8,406 nt of DNA. Origin: UBA1738 sp964388835 (lineage in GTDB: Bacteria > Bacillota > Clostridia > UBA1381). Shown one piece after another: positions 6,443 to 8,406 of the stretch; position 1 is the first letter of the stretch; every line of letters starts with the position of its first letter. The notes under the pieces are model-generated. The model was not told where the DNA came from. It saw nothing but the letters and a program-made list of their open reading frames with translations, and made no database searches. Position numbers and translations under genes: made by a program. The stretch covers positions 1 to 8,406 of the forward strand of contig CAYMBZ010000059.1 in NCBI GenBank assembly GCA_964388835.1. Direction: 5' to 3'.

Positions 6443-6454
6443 ATATGTTATCCT
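6426..6454 (+). promoter_or_regulatory. Promoter of the cupin-AraC regulator
   Basis: A consensus -35 TTGACA (6426-6431) is followed after 17 bp by -10 TATCCT (6449-6454). Start of transcription is expected near 6461. The -35 lies within the spacer of the divergent operon promoter, so the two polymerase sites exclude each other. Confidence 0.65.
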
Positions 6455-6500
6455 ATAAAAAAAGAAGTAATTTTCTATAATAAAATCGGGGTGTTTGAAT

Positions 6501-7253
6501 ATGAATGACATAAATTTCTCGAATAGTTTTGTTTTTTTAAAATATAAGTTTAACAAGCTTAATTATACCGATAACCGCGGCGGTTCACCGAGTCATTATT
6601 TTGCATATATGCTTGAAGGAAATGCGAAAATAGTGACGGAATACGACAGTGTAACAATAAATAAGGGGGATTTTTTCTATATTCCGAATAAGTGTCCGTA
6701 TCAATCCTATTGGTACGGAAATCCCGATATAAAATTTATATCTCTCGGATTTCGATATCTTCCGAATTTGAAGAATGAAAAGTACAATGTACAGGTGATA
6801 CCATTTTGCCGGGAGGCTGAGAAGCTGTTTTTTTCGGTTTCCGAAGAAAGTGAAATAACGGCGGAGAAAATAGGAAAATTTTATACGCTTGTGGGTATTT
6901 TAATGCCTAAAATGAAAGCGGCGCCGCCCTGTCGCAGTGCAGAAATTGTAAGAAAAACCACGGAATATCTTTTCAAGTACCCTAATGCAACCAATTCCGA
7001 GATTGCCAAGGAGTGTGCGGTGAGCGAGGCGGCACTGTATGTTGCGTTTAAAAAAGCATCAGCGGAAACGCCGGCTACGCTCAGGAACAGAATTCTTTTG
7101 GAAAAGGCAGAGGAGCTTTTGATAACAACCGATAAAACTATAGAATCAATAAGCGATATAATGCAGTTCAGCTCACCGTCGTATTTCAGAAAAAAATTCA
7201 AACAACACTTCGGAATGTCTCCGGGACAAATGCGAAAGCAAAACGGAATTTGA
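6501..7253 (+). CDS. AraC-family regulator with cupin sensor domain
   Basis: Transcription regulator of 250 residues. The N-terminal cupin-like sugar-binding and dimer domain spans about residues 15-90, with YMLEGNAKI, the VTINKGDFFYIPN strand pair and the PYQSYW turn typical of AraC ligand pockets. The C-terminal AraC domain has two HTH motifs, at about 164-185 (SEIAKECAVSEAALYVAFKK) and 213-236 (TIESISDIMQFSSPSYFRKKF), ending with the family signature FKQHFGMSPGQMR. The ATG at 6501 was chosen because GGGGTG (6488-6493) precedes it by 7 nt; an upstream TTG at 6495 is too close to that box. It is transcribed away from the dehydrogenase operon, whose control is its most likely job, in response to a sugar or related small molecule (inference). 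It converges with the PocR-type regulator downstream. Confidence 0.92.
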   Translation: MNDINFSNSFVFLKYKFNKLNYTDNRGGSPSHYFAYMLEGNAKIVTEYDSVTINKGDFFYIPNKCPYQSYWYGNPDIKFISLGFRYLPNLKNEKYNVQVIPFCREAEKLFFSVSEESEITAEKIGKFYTLVGILMPKMKAAPPCRSAEIVRKTTEYLFKYPNATNSEIAKECAVSEAALYVAFKKASAETPATLRNRILLEKAEELLITTDKTIESISDIMQFSSPSYFRKKFKQHFGMSPGQMRKQNGI

Positions 7254-7287
7254 TATGCGTGCTTAATATCATTGAAACCGAAAAAGA

Positions 7288-7316
7288 ATAAATGCCCATT
7301 CGTTTGGCGCATTTAT
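7288..7316 (-). terminator. Intrinsic terminator of the PocR-type regulator
   Basis: ATAAATGC-CCA (7288-7298) pairs with TGG-(bulged C)-GCATTTAT (7305-7316) around a 6-nt loop. Reading the minus strand, the hairpin is followed by TCTTTTTC (7287-7280), a good termination tract. The plus side has no T-run, so termination of the convergent cupin-AraC gene here is less certain. The hairpin touches the stop codon of the minus-strand gene. Confidence 0.75.
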
Positions 7317-8128
7317 CAGCGGACAACTTTATGAGGAGAAATTCCGAATTCCTTTTTGAAAATTCGGCTGAAATAATTGTAATCGGAAAACCCGGCACGT
7401 TCGGAAACGGCGCTGACAGGGAGGTTGGTGCTTTTTAAAAGACCTTTAGCGTATTCCAGACGTTTTTTGCGGATGTATGACGAAATTCCGATGCCGTATT
7501 CCCGAGAAAATGAATCGTAAAGTGCGGTACGGCTGACACCGGCATAGTCACAAATATCGGCGATTTTAATTTCTTTACCGAGGTTTGCCGAAATATACTC
7601 GGTTGCGAGCATTGTGGACGCGCTGAATTGAGGAACAACCATTTCTTTTAAAATGATGTATTCGGTGCACATTTCAAGCAGATTTGCGGCGGCAGAAAGC
7701 TGTTTTTTGCTGCGGTATTTCAGCCCTTTTGTACTGCATGCAACGTTATATTTTTTATTGATATCGTCAATGAATTGCCGCAGAAGCTCCTTATCCTTGA
7801 TATCGGTTATTTGACCGAACATCACATATCCGATAATTCTGCCGCCGTGGGAAAGGGGGACTGTTGCTTCGATTAATCCGGCGTGGCATTTATATATGAC
7901 TATTTCACCGAGATTACGGCTTTTTTGAAATGCCGAAAGGTCGCTTTCGACGCATTTTGCGGAAAGCTGTCCACTTTTCCGTATTTCCTGACAGAATGCG
8001 CATTTTTCGGACGGATATGCAATTATTTCATTAAAACTTTCATCGAAAAGGACGATGCGTATTCCGGATAAAGTGTAGAAAAGTTCAAGTATTGCACGCA
8101 AATCTTCTGCGTTTGCCGCAAGTAGCAT
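7316..8128 (-). CDS. PocR-domain AraC-family regulator
   Basis: Regulator of 270 residues. Residues about 5-165 match a PocR-type sensory domain: a start reading LRAILELFYTLSGIRIVLFD, then cysteines Cys43, Cys46 (EKCAFCQEIR), Cys59 (AKCVESD) and Cys81 (YKCHAGLIEATVPL), then GRIIGYVMFGQIT. PocR domains sense small hydrocarbon derivatives; the Salmonella founder answers to 1,2-propanediol. The C-terminal AraC domain spans about 170-270, with HTH motifs at about 187-209 (KIADICDYAGVSRTALYDSF) and 237-260 (PVSAVSERAGFSDYNYFSRIF) and the ending FGISPHKV. The ATG at 8128 is preceded at 5 nt by GAGGTG (8139-8134). It diverges from a FucI-like isomerase gene, which it probably controls. L-fucose breakdown yields 1,2-propanediol via lactaldehyde, which would fit a PocR sensor, but this link is inference. 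The cysteine cluster may bind a metal or act in redox sensing. Confidence 0.9.
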   Translation of the reverse strand: MLLAANAEDLRAILELFYTLSGIRIVLFDESFNEIIAYPSEKCAFCQEIRKSGQLSAKCVESDLSAFQKSRNLGEIVIYKCHAGLIEATVPLSHGGRIIGYVMFGQITDIKDKELLRQFIDDINKKYNVACSTKGLKYRSKKQLSAAANLLEMCTEYIILKEMVVPQFSASTMLATEYISANLGKEIKIADICDYAGVSRTALYDSFSREYGIGISSYIRKKRLEYAKGLLKSTNLPVSAVSERAGFSDYNYFSRIFKKEFGISPHKVVR

Positions 8129-8181
8129 AATAACACCTCGTTTTGGATAAATTTACAATTTTTTAGATATATTTGACTATT

Positions 8182-8196
8182 ATTATATCATATAAT
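8182..8196. promoter_or_regulatory. 15-bp palindrome with back-to-back -10 boxes
   Basis: ATTATAT-C-ATATAAT is a perfect inverted repeat that contains a TATAAT on each strand (plus 8191-8196, minus 8187-8182). It is centred in the divergent region between the PocR-type regulator and the isomerase. For the plus strand the -35 is unclear: TTGACT at 8173-8178 is only 12 bp from TATAAT, while an extended -10 TGC-TAAAAT at 8198-8206 has no good -35. The palindrome may also serve as an operator. Confidence 0.5.
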
Positions 8197-8209
8197 TTGC
8201 TAAAATCAA
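8182..8209 (-). promoter_or_regulatory. Promoter of the PocR-type regulator
   Basis: On the minus strand -35 TTGATT (8209-8204) and a perfect -10 TATAAT (8187-8182) are separated by 16 bp. Transcription would begin near 8175, leaving a leader of about 46 nt. Confidence 0.6.
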
Positions 8210-8238
8210 GATATAAAACAGTGAAAGGAACTAAAATT

Positions 8239-8406
8239 ATGAAATTTGCACTTTATTTCGGAAACAGAGGATTTATGCCGGCAGAGCTTATTGAGGGAGC
8301 TCGTGAAGATATGGTTAAAGCCGTTACGGATGCGGGATATGAGTATCTGATAATGGACAAGGATGCAACGCGCTACGGTGCCGTTGAAACTCGCGACGAG
8401 GGCAGA
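8239..8406 (+). CDS. FucI-like (COG2407) L-fucose/L-arabinose isomerase-family protein, 5' part
   Basis: The first 56 codons are present and the gene runs off the right edge. The N-terminus ALYFGNRGFMPAELI followed by a helix with DMVKAVTDAGYEYLIMD and then TRYGAVETRDEG is the conserved opening of the L-fucose isomerase-related family, which converts aldoses and ketoses in sugar breakdown. The ATG at 8239 has an AAAGGA box (8224-8229) 9 nt upstream. It is divergent from the PocR-type regulator across about 110 bp with a shared control region, so regulated expression by that protein is likely. Metal-binding and catalytic residues lie further on in this family and cannot be checked here; some members of this family are not true isomerases. 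Confidence 0.75.
   Translation, partial: MKFALYFGNRGFMPAELIEGAREDMVKAVTDAGYEYLIMDKDATRYGAVETRDEGR

Noticed and set aside
6881..7312. Minus-strand 143-residue frame opposite the cupin-AraC gene
   Set aside because: It overlaps the conserved HTH-coding region of a sure gene and resembles nothing.

Overview
The window looks like chromosome from an anaerobic Firmicute of the class Clostridia, probably a gut or rumen type. The basis is purine-rich Shine-Dalgarno sites, AT-rich sigma-A-type promoters, an S-layer-homology (SLH) protein with an InlB/Flg_new-type repeat, and the style of the AraC and TetR regulators. No rRNA, tRNA, CRISPR array, insertion sequence or intact mobile element was seen.

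Layout. Positions 1-373 hold no intact gene. Positions 437-1042 (+) encode a TetR-family regulator behind a near-consensus promoter. Positions 1061-2358 (+) are the broken C-terminal part of a large cell-surface protein: the tail of a repeat region, one InlB/Flg_new module and three SLH domains, spread over three reading frames. One of its breaks is a single extra T in a run of eight. Positions 2440-3861 (+) encode an exported subtilisin-like (S8) protease with an intact catalytic triad, closed by a strong bidirectional terminator. Facing it on the minus strand is a two-gene operon: a medium-chain alcohol dehydrogenase-like protein (5329-6342) and a Gfo/Idh/MocA oxidoreductase (4313-5332) joined by an ATGA overlap. 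Behind them lies a remnant (3915-4325) of an NAD-dependent epimerase that has lost its N-terminal half and carries an in-frame amber codon. A cupin-AraC regulator (6501-7253, +) diverges from the dehydrogenase operon through overlapping promoters. A second AraC regulator, with a PocR-type sensor domain (7316-8128, -), converges on the first and diverges from the start of a FucI-like (COG2407) sugar isomerase that runs off the right edge.

How the parts may work together (inference). The right half reads as a carbohydrate or polyol catabolic locus: two sugar-responsive AraC regulators, two oxidoreductases that could oxidise and reduce a sugar or polyol ring, a once-present epimerase and a sugar isomerase. 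The left half is a cell-surface region in decay, with a probably functional secreted protease next to a dead S-layer-anchored protein.

I see no clearly new defence or mobile system. The most informative points are the gene decay (two pseudogenes, one with a homopolymer frameshift, one with a Trp-to-amber change), the split dehydrogenase pair that mirrors known fused two-domain oxidoreductases, and the two compact divergent regulatory regions.
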